Of a DNA stretch of 64,000 nt, positions 1 through 7,904 are shown piece by piece. How positions within the stretch are numbered: the stretch's first letter is position 1; each line of letters opens with the position of its first letter. A program made the translations under genes and the position numbers. The DNA comes from Murinocardiopsis flavida (GTDB lineage Bacteria > Actinomycetota > Actinomycetes > Streptosporangiales > Streptosporangiaceae), in the NCBI RefSeq assembly GCF_003014485.1, contig NZ_PYGA01000028.1, positions 1 through 64,000 on the forward strand. The letters are read 5' to 3'. The notes under the pieces are model-generated. The model did no database searches. It was not told where the DNA came from and saw only the letters and a list, made by a program, of their open reading frames with translations.

Positions 1-205
1 GCGGTCGGCGTGAATGTCGCAATCCACACCGATACCGGAGGCCCTCTTGTGTCGTGTCGGCTGGGTGGGTGTAACCAACCTCAGTGGTCAGTACAGCTAA
101 CCCCCGGCGGCAGAGTGCGGCACCCCCGCACCGAGCGGATTCCCCGGCGCCCGGGTTGACCGTGTCGGCAGCGGGCATCGGGCTGCGGGGCGCGGGCGGT
201 CCTTT

Positions 206-233
206 GGGGCGGCGCGGTGGTGGGCGCCGCCCC
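206..233 (-). terminator. Hairpin downstream of the HNH nuclease gene
   Basis: A perfect 10-bp inverted repeat, GGGGCGGCGC and GCGCCGCCCC, separated by an 8-base loop, starts 13 bases past the stop codon of the HNH gene. There is no clear U-tract on the minus strand, as is common for actinobacterial terminators. Function is inferred from position and stem strength. The rest of bases 1-245 shows no supported gene. Confidence 0.6.
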
Positions 234-245
234 GCAGGGTGGGTG

Positions 246-896
246 TCAGGCCGGGTTGACCTGGATCCGCTCGTTCGGGCAGGTGGCGGCGCGCTCGGTC
301 AGCGCGGTCTTCTCCGGCGCGTCGGCCTTCAGCTTCCAGCGGTGCTTGACCGCCGTCCATTCCGCGATGTAGCGGCAGTGCGCGCTTTGCGACGGCGGCA
401 GCCACTGGGCCGGGTCCTGGTCCGCCTTGGACTGGTTGTGGCGGTCGGTGACCGCGACCAGCGCGCGCGGGTCGTCGAGGTCGTTGGCGTAGCGTTCGCG
501 CTGCTTCGGTGTCCACTCGGCCGCGCCGGAGTCCCACGCTTCGGCGAGCGGGACCATGTGGTCGATGTCCAGGTCGGACGTCTTGGTCTGGGGTTTCTCG
601 TCGTAGTAGGAGACCCACTTCCCGCCCGTGAGCTTGCAGCGGGCTCCGACGGTGGGCGCGTCGACGGCCTCCTCGATGAGGACCTCGGCGCGGGTGGTGC
701 AGCCGTCCTTGTCGGCGTCGGTCCAGTGCTTGAACGCGTCGCGCTTGTAGCCGGTGCGGTTCTCCGTGCCGTCGGGCAGGGACGCCACTGCCTCGCGCAG
801 TGGGATCGACGCGGGTTCGGCCCAGGCGGTTCCCGGGGCGAGCAGCAGCGGTCCGGCGACGGCGCCGGCGGCGAGAACGGGCAGGAGACGCTTCAC
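246..896 (-). CDS. Secreted HNH endonuclease family protein (DUF1524-like)
   Basis: Predicted 216-aa exported protein. Residues 1-26 form a Sec signal (KR, long Ala/Leu core, cleavage near AWA). The nuclease core is DIDHMVPLAEAW at residues 110-121, followed by RHNQSKADQDP, the His and Asn pattern of the HNH/DUF1524 fold seen in many small secreted actinobacterial nucleases. Four Cys after the signal could form disulfides. The GTG at 896 is chosen because GGAGG lies 4 bases upstream and the signal peptide begins exactly there; a longer reading frame upstream has no ribosome site. Stand-alone gene. The substrate (DNA or RNA) is unknown; a nutritional or competitive extracellular nuclease is inferred. 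Confidence 0.8.
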   Translation of the reverse strand: MKRLLPVLAAGAVAGPLLLAPGTAWAEPASIPLREAVASLPDGTENRTGYKRDAFKHWTDADKDGCTTRAEVLIEEAVDAPTVGARCKLTGGKWVSYYDEKPQTKTSDLDIDHMVPLAEAWDSGAAEWTPKQRERYANDLDDPRALVAVTDRHNQSKADQDPAQWLPPSQSAHCRYIAEWTAVKHRWKLKADAPEKTALTERAATCPNERIQVNPA

Positions 897-1213
897 GCGT
901 CCTCCATTCGAGATCGGGGATACGAACAGCGCCAGAGGGCATGTCCTACGCCCTGACCTGCGAAACCGCACCCCGTTGCGCGCGGGCGCGCGCACCGCGC
1001 GCAACGCCGCAAAGCGGGACGACGCGCCGAGCGGCGATCCTGGTTACGGTCGGACCGTGACCCCCGAATGGGCCGCGCCCCGATCCCCCGACCTGGCCGG
1101 GCCGTGCCCGCTTCCGTCCGCCGCGCTCCCCTTTGTCCGCTGATGCCGACGGTGTGCCGCTCCGCGAACGCGGCGAAGCACTACCGGGCGGCACGGAGGA
1201 ACGCCGCGAAGCA
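897..1213. other. Intergenic region with a 33-bp tandem duplication
   Basis: Gene-free stretch between the HNH nuclease (start at 896, minus) and the hydrolase (end at 1214, minus). It must hold the HNH promoter, but no convincing -35/-10 pair stands out. Its right end contains the extra copy of the hydrolase gene's last codons (see the repeat at 1167-1232). Confidence 0.5.
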
Positions 1214-1232
1214 CTACCGGGCGGCGCGGAGG
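1167..1232. repeat. 33-bp tandem duplication at the hydrolase 3' end
   Basis: Two adjacent 33-bp copies (1167-1199, 1200-1232) differ at only two positions; each carries GCACTACCGGGCGGC. The right copy contains the last codons and TAG stop of the alpha/beta hydrolase gene. The left copy is a duplicate of that coding end, now downstream of the stop. Confidence 0.85.
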
Positions 1233-2110
1233 AAGGCGGCCAGGCGGTCCGCCGTCGCGTCCGGGGACTCCTCGGGGAGGTAGTGGTCGCAGGGCAGGGC
1301 CTCGCCCCGCACGTCGTCGGCGTACTCGCGCCACGCGGCGAGGACGTCGTGGCTGCGGCCCACGAAGCTGTGCGCGCCCCACAGCGCCAGCAGCGGTGCC
1401 GCGACCCTGCGGCCGGCCGCCGCGTCGGCGCCGTCGTGGACCAGGTCGATCCCTGCCGCGGCCCGGTAGTCCTCGCAGGACGCGTGGACGGCGGCGGGGT
1501 CGGAGAAGCAGCGCACGTACTCGTCCAGGGCCGCGGCGGAGAACGGGGTGCCTCCGTGGTGCCGCGCGCCCATGCGGGTGCGGATCCAGAATTCCGGGTC
1601 CGCCCCGATGAGGTGCTCGGGGATGCCGTTGCCGGCGGCGAGGAAGAACCAGTGGTAGTAGCCGCGGGCGAAGTCGGCGTCGGCGTGCGCGAAGGCGTAG
1701 CGGGTGGGGACGATGTCCAGGACCGCCAGCGCGCGCACCGCGTCCGGGTGGTCGAGCGCGAGGCGGTGCGCGACCCTGCCGCCGCGGTCGTGCCCTGCGA
1801 CGGCGAAGCGCGGGAAGCCGAGTTCGCGCATCACCAGCAACTGGTCGCGCGCCATCGCCCGTTTGGAGTAGGGGGCGTGGTCGGCGTCGGAGGGCGGCTT
1901 GTCGCTGTCGCCGTAGCCGCGCAGGTCGGTGAGGACGACGGTGTGCTCGGCCGCGAGGAGGGGTGCCACGCGGTGCCAGATCAGGTGGGTCTGCGGGTAC
2001 CCGTGCAGCAGGAGGACCGGCGGCCCCTCCCCCGCGACGCGCACGTTGATCCGCACGCCCTCGGCGTCGACGGTCCGGCGGGTGAATTCGGCGGGCAGCA
2101 GCTGCGTCAT
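1214..2110 (-). CDS. Alpha/beta hydrolase, haloacetate dehalogenase-like
   Basis: 298-aa alpha/beta hydrolase. It shows the oxyanion-hole motif LLLHGYPQTH near residue 35, the nucleophile elbow AGHDRGGRVAHR near residue 105 (Asp nucleophile, as in fluoroacetate/haloacetate dehalogenases and epoxide hydrolases, not Ser), and the terminal catalytic His in CDHYLPEESP. The GHDRGGRV and HxxPEExP signatures fit the dehalogenase FAcD family better than esterases. The ATG at 2110 (MTQLLPAEF) is chosen because the longer frame runs into the 22-bp tandem repeats. The gene diverges from the MBL gene at 2321. The true substrate is not established; an epoxide hydrolase is the main alternative. Confidence 0.8.
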   Translation of the reverse strand: MTQLLPAEFTRRTVDAEGVRINVRVAGEGPPVLLLHGYPQTHLIWHRVAPLLAAEHTVVLTDLRGYGDSDKPPSDADHAPYSKRAMARDQLLVMRELGFPRFAVAGHDRGGRVAHRLALDHPDAVRALAVLDIVPTRYAFAHADADFARGYYHWFFLAAGNGIPEHLIGADPEFWIRTRMGARHHGGTPFSAAALDEYVRCFSDPAAVHASCEDYRAAAGIDLVHDGADAAAGRRVAAPLLALWGAHSFVGRSHDVLAAWREYADDVRGEALPCDHYLPEESPDATADRLAAFLRAAR

Positions 2111-2147
2111 CGGCCCATTCCAGCAGCCGGCCGTGGACGGTGGAGGG

Positions 2148-2228
2148 CCGACCCGCGGCACGTGGACGGCCGACCCGCGGCACGTGGACGGCCGACCCGC
2201 GGCACGTGGACGGCCGACCCGCGGCACG
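2148..2228. repeat. 22-bp tandem repeat, 3.7 copies
   Basis: Perfect tandem units CCGACCCGCGGCACG plus TGGACGG at 2148-2169, 2170-2191 and 2192-2213, then a 15-base partial copy to 2228. The array fills the divergent intergenic region between the hydrolase (minus) and the MBL gene (plus). Each unit contains the palindrome CCGCGG. It may affect promoter spacing or bind a protein, but no function is shown. Confidence 0.9.
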
Positions 2229-2274
2229 CCTGCCGGGCGGTGGCCGGATCCGGTCGGCACGGCCCGGCCTTTCT

Positions 2275-2294
2275 ATTCTAATAATCGTTAGAGT
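2275..2294. promoter_or_regulatory. Putative ArsR-type operator upstream of the MBL/ArsR operon
   Basis: The AT-rich imperfect inverted repeat ATTCTAA-N6-TTAGAGT (one mismatch) stands out in GC-rich DNA 27 bases upstream of the MBL start. The palindrome TTCTAGAA follows at 2294-2301, and a GAAAGG ribosome site at 2305-2310. ArsR/SmtB proteins typically bind such AT-rich imperfect repeats, and the second gene of the operon encodes an ArsR protein, so autoregulation is inferred. Confidence 0.55.
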
Positions 2295-2320
2295 TCTAGA
2301 AAAAGAAAGGCGAACCCCCT

Positions 2321-3160
2321 ATGAGCGACCACTCCGTCTGGATCTGCCCCACCTGCGGCGGCCACCACGCCGCAGCCGACGCACCACCCCCCGCCTGCGT
2401 CATCTGCGAGGACGAACGCCAGTGGGTGCCGCCCACCGGCCAGCGGTGGACCACCATGGCCGAGCTGGCGGCAGCGGGCTACCGCAGCGACGTGCGCGAG
2501 CTCGAACCCGGCCTCATCGGCATCGGCACGCAGCCCGACATCGGCGTGGGCCAGCGCGGCCTGCTGGTGCGCACCGCAGAGGGCAACCTGCTGTGGGATC
2601 CGCCCGCCTTCCTCGACGAGCAGGCGGTCCAGGCGGTCGAGGACGCCGGGGGGCTGCGCGCCATCAGCTCCAGCCACCCCCACATGTACGGCGCGATGGC
2701 CGACTGGGCGGCGGCGTTCGACGCCGAGATCCTGCTGCCCGAGGTCGACGTCCCCTGGCTCAACCGGCCGGTGCCGCGGCTGCGCACCTGGTCGGGGTCG
2801 CTCCCCGCCCTCCCCGGGGTGACCCTGGTGCAGTGCGGCGGGCACTTCCCCGGCAGCTCCGTCCTGCACTGGGCCGAGGGCGCCGAGGGCCGCGGCGCGC
2901 TGTTCACCGGCGACACCATGCTCGTGACCCCCGGCGCCGACCGGGTGACGTTCATGTGGAGCGCGCCCAACCGCCTGCCGCTGCCGGAGCGCGACGTGCG
3001 CGGCATCGTTGCGGCGGTGCGCCCCTATGCCTTCGACCGCATCTACAGCGGCTGGTGGCAGCCGGTGCTGCCCGCCGACGCGGCGCGGGTGGTGGAGTCC
3101 AGCGCCGAACGGTACATCCAGTTCCTGCGCGGTGAGGCGGTGCCGGGTGGAGTTCGCTGA
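2321..3160 (+). CDS. MBL-fold hydrolase with N-terminal zinc ribbon
   Basis: 279 aa. Residues 9-30 form a rubredoxin-like knuckle (CPTCGG ... CVIC). The rest is a metallo-beta-lactamase-like domain with an altered first metal motif (SSSHPHMYG in place of HxHxDH), GGHFPGSS near residue 183 and LFTGDT near residue 205. Such proteins hydrolyse thioesters or act on persulfides, but the degenerate first motif makes the metal site uncertain. The gene overlaps the ArsR-rhodanese gene by 14 bases, so the two are co-translated. A sulfur-related role is inferred from the rhodanese partner. The ATG start has GAAAGG 10 bases upstream. Confidence 0.75.
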   Translation: MSDHSVWICPTCGGHHAAADAPPPACVICEDERQWVPPTGQRWTTMAELAAAGYRSDVRELEPGLIGIGTQPDIGVGQRGLLVRTAEGNLLWDPPAFLDEQAVQAVEDAGGLRAISSSHPHMYGAMADWAAAFDAEILLPEVDVPWLNRPVPRLRTWSGSLPALPGVTLVQCGGHFPGSSVLHWAEGAEGRGALFTGDTMLVTPGADRVTFMWSAPNRLPLPERDVRGIVAAVRPYAFDRIYSGWWQPVLPADAARVVESSAERYIQFLRGEAVPGGVR

Positions 3161-3812
3161 GAAGCCCATCTACGCGCAGCTCGCGCGCATCGGAAAGGAG
3201 CTGTCCAGCCCCATCCGGCTGCGCCTGCTCGACCTGCTCGACGCGCGCGAGCGCACCGTCGAGCAGCTGGCGGCGGAGTCCGGCGTCCCCCTGAAGAACA
3301 CCTCCGCCCAGCTCCAGCGGCTGCACGCCGCCCATCTGGTCACCGCGCGCAAGGAGGGCACCCGGGTCTACTACCGGCTGGCGGACGACCGGGTCGCGCA
3401 GTTCCTCGACGCGTTCCAGGGCTTCGCCGAGGAGCGGCTCGCTGACCTGCGCGACACCGTTGCCGCCCACCTCGGCGACCCGGCGGAGCTGCGCCCGGTG
3501 GCGGCGGCGGAACTCGCCGAGCGGCTGGCGGACCCGGGGGTGCTGGTCGTCGACGTCCGCTCGCCCGAGGAGTACGCCGCCGGGCACGTGCCCGGCGCGG
3601 TCTCGGTCCCCATGGCGGAGCTGCGCGCGGGGACGGCCGACCTGCCGTGGGACGTGCGGATCGTCGCCTACTGCCAGGGCCCCTACTGCGTGGTCTCCCC
3701 GCAGGCCGTGCGGATCCTGCGCGCGCGCGGCCACGACGCGCGCCCGCTCGACGGCGGGTTCACCCGCTGGACCCGGTCCCGCCACGCCACCGGGCCGGCG
3801 GGCCGCGCGTAA
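3147..3812 (+). CDS. ArsR-family regulator fused to a rhodanese domain
   Basis: 221 aa. Residues 1-100 form an ArsR winged helix-turn-helix (SSPIRLRLLDLLDARERT, then LKNTSAQLQRLHAAHLV and the wing GTRVYYRLAD). Residues 115-215 form a rhodanese domain (VLVVDVRSPEEYAAGHVPGA) with an active loop CQGPYC whose Cys could carry a persulfide. The fusion is a known ArsR subtype and probably senses sulfane sulfur or oxidants. The GTG start at 3147 lies inside the end of the MBL gene, giving translational coupling. It probably represses its own operon through the AT-rich palindrome at 2275. Confidence 0.85.
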   Translation: MEFAEKPIYAQLARIGKELSSPIRLRLLDLLDARERTVEQLAAESGVPLKNTSAQLQRLHAAHLVTARKEGTRVYYRLADDRVAQFLDAFQGFAEERLADLRDTVAAHLGDPAELRPVAAAELAERLADPGVLVVDVRSPEEYAAGHVPGAVSVPMAELRAGTADLPWDVRIVAYCQGPYCVVSPQAVRILRARGHDARPLDGGFTRWTRSRHATGPAGRA

Positions 3813-3860
3813 GGGGACGGCCCTGCGCCGCTCGGGGCGGGCGGTGGGGTTAAGGCGGGG

Positions 3861-5048
3861 TCACACGGTGGCGATGGCGGCGGCGACCAGGGCGGCGCGT
3901 TCGGGGAGGCTGTCCAGGACGGCCTGCTCGTGGTCGGCGTGGGCGCCCGCGCCAAGAGGCCCGAACCCGTCGAGGGTCGGTACGCCGCGGGCGCCGACGG
4001 CGTTGGTGTCGGCGGCGCCCGCGGCGGGGGCCGCGCCGATGTCCTGGCCGACGGCGCGGGCCGCCGCGCGGACCGCGCTCAGCAGCGCGTCGCCCTCGTC
4101 GCCCGGTGCCCAGGTGGCGCGCCGCGACAGGGTCTCGACCTCGACGGCGGCGCCCTCCCGCACCGCGCGCAGGGCGCGGATGCCGTCGAGGACGGCGGTC
4201 TCGGCGCCGGGGTCGGCGAAGCGCAGGCCGATGTCCGCCGCCGCGGCGTCGGGGACGACGTTGGTCTTGCCCGGGGCGTCGATCGCGCCGACGTTGCACA
4301 GGACGGAGTCGGCGTGGTCGGCGACGAGCGCGCGGACCGCGATGAGCTGGTCGACCAGCTCGTCGATCGCCGAGGCGCCCTTCTCCGGGTCGAGGGCGGC
4401 GTGGGCGGCGCGGCCGCGGACGCGCAGGCGCAGCCGGGTGCTGCCGCGGCGGCCGTGCTTCAGCGCGCCGTCGCCGTGCGGCGACTCGAAGCCGAGGGCG
4501 GCGGCGACCCCTTCGGCGCAGCGCGCGACGAGCCCCTGCGAGGTCGGCGAGCCGATCTCCTCGTCGGCGACGACGACGGCGCGCACCGGGCGGTGCCCGA
4601 TGCCGGTCTCGCGCAGGAGGGCGAGCGCGGTCTCCAGGACGACGAGGCCGCCCTTCATGTCGAAGACGCCGGGGCCGAACGCGGTGGTCCTGCCGTCGGC
4701 GGACTCCTCGACGCGCCACCGAACGGGCCCGGCGAGGCGCAGTTTCGGCCAGACGGTGTCGTGGTGACCGACGCACAGCAGCGGCGCCGAGTCGGCGCGC
4801 TCGCCGCTGCCGGAGAACTCGGCGACGACGTGGTCGCCGGTCGGCGCGGGTTCGCGCCGCGCGGTCGCCCCGAGCGCGGTGTAGGCGTCGATGAGGAGGT
4901 CGGCGAACGCGTTGAGGGCGGGGGCGTCGCCGGTCGGCGTCTCCAGTTCGACGTAGCCGCGCAGCCGCTCCGCCATCGTGCCGGCGCGCGCGTGCGCCGC
5001 CGTTCGCAGGCGGTCTCCGGCGTGCTCCGGGAGGGTCGGGTCGGGCAT
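3861..5048 (-). CDS. M20 family metallopeptidase (likely N-succinyl/N-acyl-L-amino acid hydrolase)
   Basis: 395-aa M20 (CPG2/ArgE/DapE-type) dizinc hydrolase. Metal and catalytic motifs: GHHDTVWP (His, Asp), GVFDMKGG (bridging Asp), ADEEIGS (catalytic Glu pair) and the late His in GAGAHADHEQ. The dimerisation lid is residues 190-300. It diverges from the GNAT-racemase operon starting at 5313. In the described D-to-L amino-acid pathway an M20 desuccinylase acts after N-succinylamino acid racemase, and that role is inferred here; a general carboxypeptidase G2-like activity is the alternative. The ATG at 5048 begins the conserved N-terminus. Confidence 0.8.
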   Translation of the reverse strand: MPDPTLPEHAGDRLRTAAHARAGTMAERLRGYVELETPTGDAPALNAFADLLIDAYTALGATARREPAPTGDHVVAEFSGSGERADSAPLLCVGHHDTVWPKLRLAGPVRWRVEESADGRTTAFGPGVFDMKGGLVVLETALALLRETGIGHRPVRAVVVADEEIGSPTSQGLVARCAEGVAAALGFESPHGDGALKHGRRGSTRLRLRVRGRAAHAALDPEKGASAIDELVDQLIAVRALVADHADSVLCNVGAIDAPGKTNVVPDAAAADIGLRFADPGAETAVLDGIRALRAVREGAAVEVETLSRRATWAPGDEGDALLSAVRAAARAVGQDIGAAPAAGAADTNAVGARGVPTLDGFGPLGAGAHADHEQAVLDSLPERAALVAAAIATV

Positions 5049-5092
5049 GGTTGCGGTCCCCTTCGCTGTCGCTCGCTGCCAGTACGGCAATG

Positions 5093-5105
5093 ATACGGAA
5101 CGTAT
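5093..5105. promoter_or_regulatory. Palindrome ATACG-GAA-CGTAT in the divergent promoter region
   Basis: A perfect 5-bp-arm inverted repeat in unusually AT-rich DNA 45 bases upstream of the M20 gene. No dedicated regulator lies next to it, apart from the SIS-domain protein, which lacks a helix-turn-helix. Operator function is inferred. Confidence 0.35.
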
Positions 5106-5179
5106 AATTGCACGCGGTGACGGCCGACGCCGATCCGACCTGGCCCTGTTACCAGCAGATTTCAAGATCATATTGCGTA

Positions 5180-5208
5180 TTGACAGCGCATGATGGGTGT
5201 TGATACCC
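5180..5208 (+). promoter_or_regulatory. Possible promoter of the GNAT-racemase-permease operon
   Basis: A consensus -35 TTGACA at 5180-5185 is followed 16-17 bases later by a weak -10 (GATACC or ATACCC). It lies about 105 bases upstream of the GNAT start, within an AT-rich island (5090-5245) that contrasts with the flanking genes. Confidence 0.35.
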
Positions 5209-5312
5209 CTAGCTCTCGACAGTCTTACGTAGCGAATATCAGTGGCAGGCGGTCCGGGGACGCTCTCAGTCGCGTCCCCCGTCGACCGCCGCCCGTCCCA
5301 CCCCGGAGCACC

Positions 5313-6089
5313 GTGACCCACATGCAGCCACTCGGCGAGATCGTCGTCAGCCCCATCGGCACCCCCGAAGACCTCCGGTCGGCGGACGCGCTGTACCGCC
5401 TGGTGTTCCGCTACGAGGACCCCGCGCACGGCGTGAACCCGCGGCTCATGCGGTCGCTCCTCGCCTACGGCGGGTCCGTCGTCGGCGCGAAGGGGCCGGA
5501 CGGCGACCTCGTGGCCTTCGCGTTCGGGTTCCTCGGGACCGACGGCGGGCGGCCCTTCCACTACTCGCAGACCGCCGTGGTCCACCCCCGGCACCAGGGC
5601 CGCGGCCTGGGCCGGGCGCTGAAACTCGCCCAGCGCGACGTCGCGCTCGAATGGGGCACCACCACCATGCGCTGGTGCTTCGACCCCGCGCTGGCGCGCA
5701 ACGCCCACTTCAACCTCGACGTCCTCGGCGCGGCCGGCCGCTGGTTCCACCGCGACTTCTTCGGGCCGGGCACCGACCGGATGTTCGTCGAGTGGGAGTT
5801 GAGCCGCACCCCCGGGCCGCGCGCCGCCGACAGCGAGCCGCCGGCCGCCGCCCGCCCCGCAGCGGCGTGGGCCGAACCGGTCGAGTCCGCCGACGGCGTC
5901 TGGCTCCCGCTGCCGGCCGACATCGGGGCGCTCGCCGCCGACGAGGCGCGCGAGGTCCGCGCCGGGCTGTCCGATGCGCTGGAGCGCCTCACCGCCGCGG
6001 GGCACGCCGCTGTCTCCTGCCGCCGCCTGTCCGAGCACACCAGCGCCTACCTGCTGCGCGCGGACGCCCCCGGCGGGGGCGGGCGATGA
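5313..6089 (+). CDS. GNAT acetyltransferase, COG3375-like (putative D-amino acid N-succinyltransferase)
   Basis: 258 aa. Residues 1-165 carry a GNAT fold with acyl-CoA loop HPRHQGRGLGRALK near residue 95 and the C-terminal strand RWFHRDFFGPGTDRM. This matches the GNAT type found beside N-succinylamino acid racemases, where it succinylates D-amino acids. The C-terminal 90 residues are Pro/Ala-rich and then helical. The GTG at 5313 has GGAG 4 bases upstream; the in-frame ATG at 5322 is less well spaced. The stop overlaps the next start (ATGA). First gene of a five-gene operon. Substrate assignment rests on the neighbours. Confidence 0.7.
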   Translation: MTHMQPLGEIVVSPIGTPEDLRSADALYRLVFRYEDPAHGVNPRLMRSLLAYGGSVVGAKGPDGDLVAFAFGFLGTDGGRPFHYSQTAVVHPRHQGRGLGRALKLAQRDVALEWGTTTMRWCFDPALARNAHFNLDVLGAAGRWFHRDFFGPGTDRMFVEWELSRTPGPRAADSEPPAAARPAAAWAEPVESADGVWLPLPADIGALAADEAREVRAGLSDALERLTAAGHAAVSCRRLSEHTSAYLLRADAPGGGGR

Positions 6090-6760
6090 GCGGGGACGAC
6101 CCCCGCTCCGACGCCGAGCGCGGGCACGCCGAGAACCGGCGGCTCGCCAGCCCCGGCGACCGCTTCGGCGCGCGGCTGCAACGCCGGTCCTCGGCGGCAG
6201 CCCTCCAGGCGCAGCTGGTCGAGCAGGAGACCCGCAACCTCGCCGAGGCGCTCGACCGGGTCGTCGCCGACGGCTCGGTGGCGCAGGCCGCCGCGACCGT
6301 CATCGCCGCGCGCCGCCGCTTCATCACCGGCTCCGGCAAGTCGTTCGCCTACGCCTCGCTGCTCGCCACGGACCTTTCGGCCGGCCTGTCGCAGGTGACC
6401 CTGGTCGACGGCGCGGTGGTGCGGCCCCTCGACATCCTCAGCGAGGTCCGCGAGACCGACGTCCTGGTGGCGGTGTCGCTGCGCCGCTACCGGCGCGAGA
6501 CCGTCGTCATGGCCGACCGGTTCCGCGCGGCCGGCGGCACGGTCGTCGGGGTCACCGACGCCGACGGCGCGCCGCTCGCCGCGATCGCCGACGAGGTGAT
6601 CGTCGTGCCCACCGACAGCGCGTCCTACGCCGACTCCCCCACCGCCGTCGCCGCCGTCCTCCACCTGCTCGCCACCCTGACCACGGCCAGCGCCAAAGGC
6701 GCCCGGCGCCGGCTCGCCGAACGCGACCGGCTCAGCCGCGAACTCGGCATCTACACCTAG
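6086..6760 (+). CDS. SIS-domain protein without helix-turn-helix (RpiR/MurR-like)
   Basis: 224 aa. A helical N-terminus (residues 1-65) precedes a sugar-isomerase (SIS) fold beginning ITGSGKSFAYASLL, with the typical second half VVGVTDADGAPLAAIADEVIVVPT and SASYADSP. It resembles the C-terminal half of RpiR/MurR regulators, but the usual N-terminal HTH_6 is absent, so it may be an isomerase, a ligand sensor or a partner subunit. Overlaps the GNAT stop by 4 bases; 4 bases separate it from the racemase gene. Its role in amino-acid metabolism is unknown. Confidence 0.7.
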   Translation: MSGDDPRSDAERGHAENRRLASPGDRFGARLQRRSSAAALQAQLVEQETRNLAEALDRVVADGSVAQAAATVIAARRRFITGSGKSFAYASLLATDLSAGLSQVTLVDGAVVRPLDILSEVRETDVLVAVSLRRYRRETVVMADRFRAAGGTVVGVTDADGAPLAAIADEVIVVPTDSASYADSPTAVAAVLHLLATLTTASAKGARRRLAERDRLSRELGIYT

Positions 6761-6764
6761 AAGG

Positions 6765-7904
6765 GTGAGACCCCTGCGCATCACCGAAGCCTCACTGCAT
6801 CTCGTCCGGCTGCCCCTGGTCCACCGGTTCCAGACCAGCTCGCACCGCAAGAGCCACCTCGACCACATCCTGGTCCGGCTGGTGGACGAGTCGGGCGCGG
6901 AGGGCTGGGGCGAGATCGCCTCGCCCTCGGACCCGTTCTACTCGCCCGAGACCGTGGAGAGCTGCTGGCACATCGCCGAGCGGTACCTGCTCCCCGCGGT
7001 CCTCGGCGCACAGTGGTCGCACCCGGGCGAACTGCCGCTGCTGTGGCGCAAGGTCCGCGGCAACCGGTTCGCCGCGGCGGGGGTCGACGCCGCCGGGTGG
7101 GTGCTGTGGGCGCAGCGCGAGGGGGTTCCGCTGGCCCGCGCGCTCGGCGGCGACCGCACCGAGGTCGTGGCCGGGGTGTCCCTCGGCATCGAGCCGACGA
7201 TCGACGAGCTGCTCGCCCAGGTGCACCGCCAGGCCGACGCCGGGTACCCCCGGGTGAAGCTGAAGATCGCGCCGGGCTGGGACCTGGAGCCCGTGCGCGA
7301 GGTGCGCCGCGCGTTCCCCGACCTGTCGCTGCACGTCGACGCCAACGGCATCTACGGCGGCACCGCCGCCGAGATGGACACCCTGCGCGCGCTCGACGGC
7401 TTCGGCCTCGACATGATCGAGCAGCCGTTCGCACCGCGCGACCTGCTGTCCCACGCCGAACTCCAGCGCACCACCGAGACACCGGTGTGCCTGGACGAAT
7501 CGGTCGACACCGTGGCCGACCTGCGCACCGCGCTCGCGCTCGGCGCCGTGGGCGTCCTCAACATCAAGGTCTCCCGCATGGGCGGGCTCACCCCCGCGAT
7601 GGCAGCCCACGACCTGGCCCGCGAGAACGGGGTTCCGGTGTGGTGCGGCGGGATGCACGAGTTCGGGGTCGGGCGCGCCGTCAACGTCGCGCTGTCGAGC
7701 CTGCCCGGGTTCGTACTGCCCTCCGACGTCTCCGCCTCCGCCAAGTACTACGCCCAGGACATCGTCGCCCCGCCCGTCACCGCGGACAGCGGTGTCGTCC
7801 AGGTCCCCACCGCCCCCGGGCTGGGGCACCGCGTCGACACCGACTTCCTCGCGGCGAACCGCCTGCGGGAGACCACCCTTCGAGCAGATCAGGATCCCCA
7901 ATGA
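6765..7904 (+). CDS. Enolase-superfamily racemase (N-succinyl/N-acylamino acid racemase, MenC-like)
   Basis: 379 aa with an enolase-type capping domain (about 1-125) and a TIM barrel. Catalytic residues of the muconate-lactonizing/OSBS/NSAR group are visible: RVKLKIAP (KxK, residues about 160-165), metal ligands in HVDANG, EQPF and CLDES, and the second base Lys in NIKVSRMGG. It probably racemises N-succinyl-D-amino acids between the succinyltransferase and the M20 hydrolase. o-Succinylbenzoate synthase is an alternative, but no menaquinone genes are nearby. Start GTG 6765; CTG 6774 is possible because the SD AAGG is too close to the GTG. Confidence 0.8.
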   Translation: MRPLRITEASLHLVRLPLVHRFQTSSHRKSHLDHILVRLVDESGAEGWGEIASPSDPFYSPETVESCWHIAERYLLPAVLGAQWSHPGELPLLWRKVRGNRFAAAGVDAAGWVLWAQREGVPLARALGGDRTEVVAGVSLGIEPTIDELLAQVHRQADAGYPRVKLKIAPGWDLEPVREVRRAFPDLSLHVDANGIYGGTAAEMDTLRALDGFGLDMIEQPFAPRDLLSHAELQRTTETPVCLDESVDTVADLRTALALGAVGVLNIKVSRMGGLTPAMAAHDLARENGVPVWCGGMHEFGVGRAVNVALSSLPGFVLPSDVSASAKYYAQDIVAPPVTADSGVVQVPTAPGLGHRVDTDFLAANRLRETTLRADQDPQ

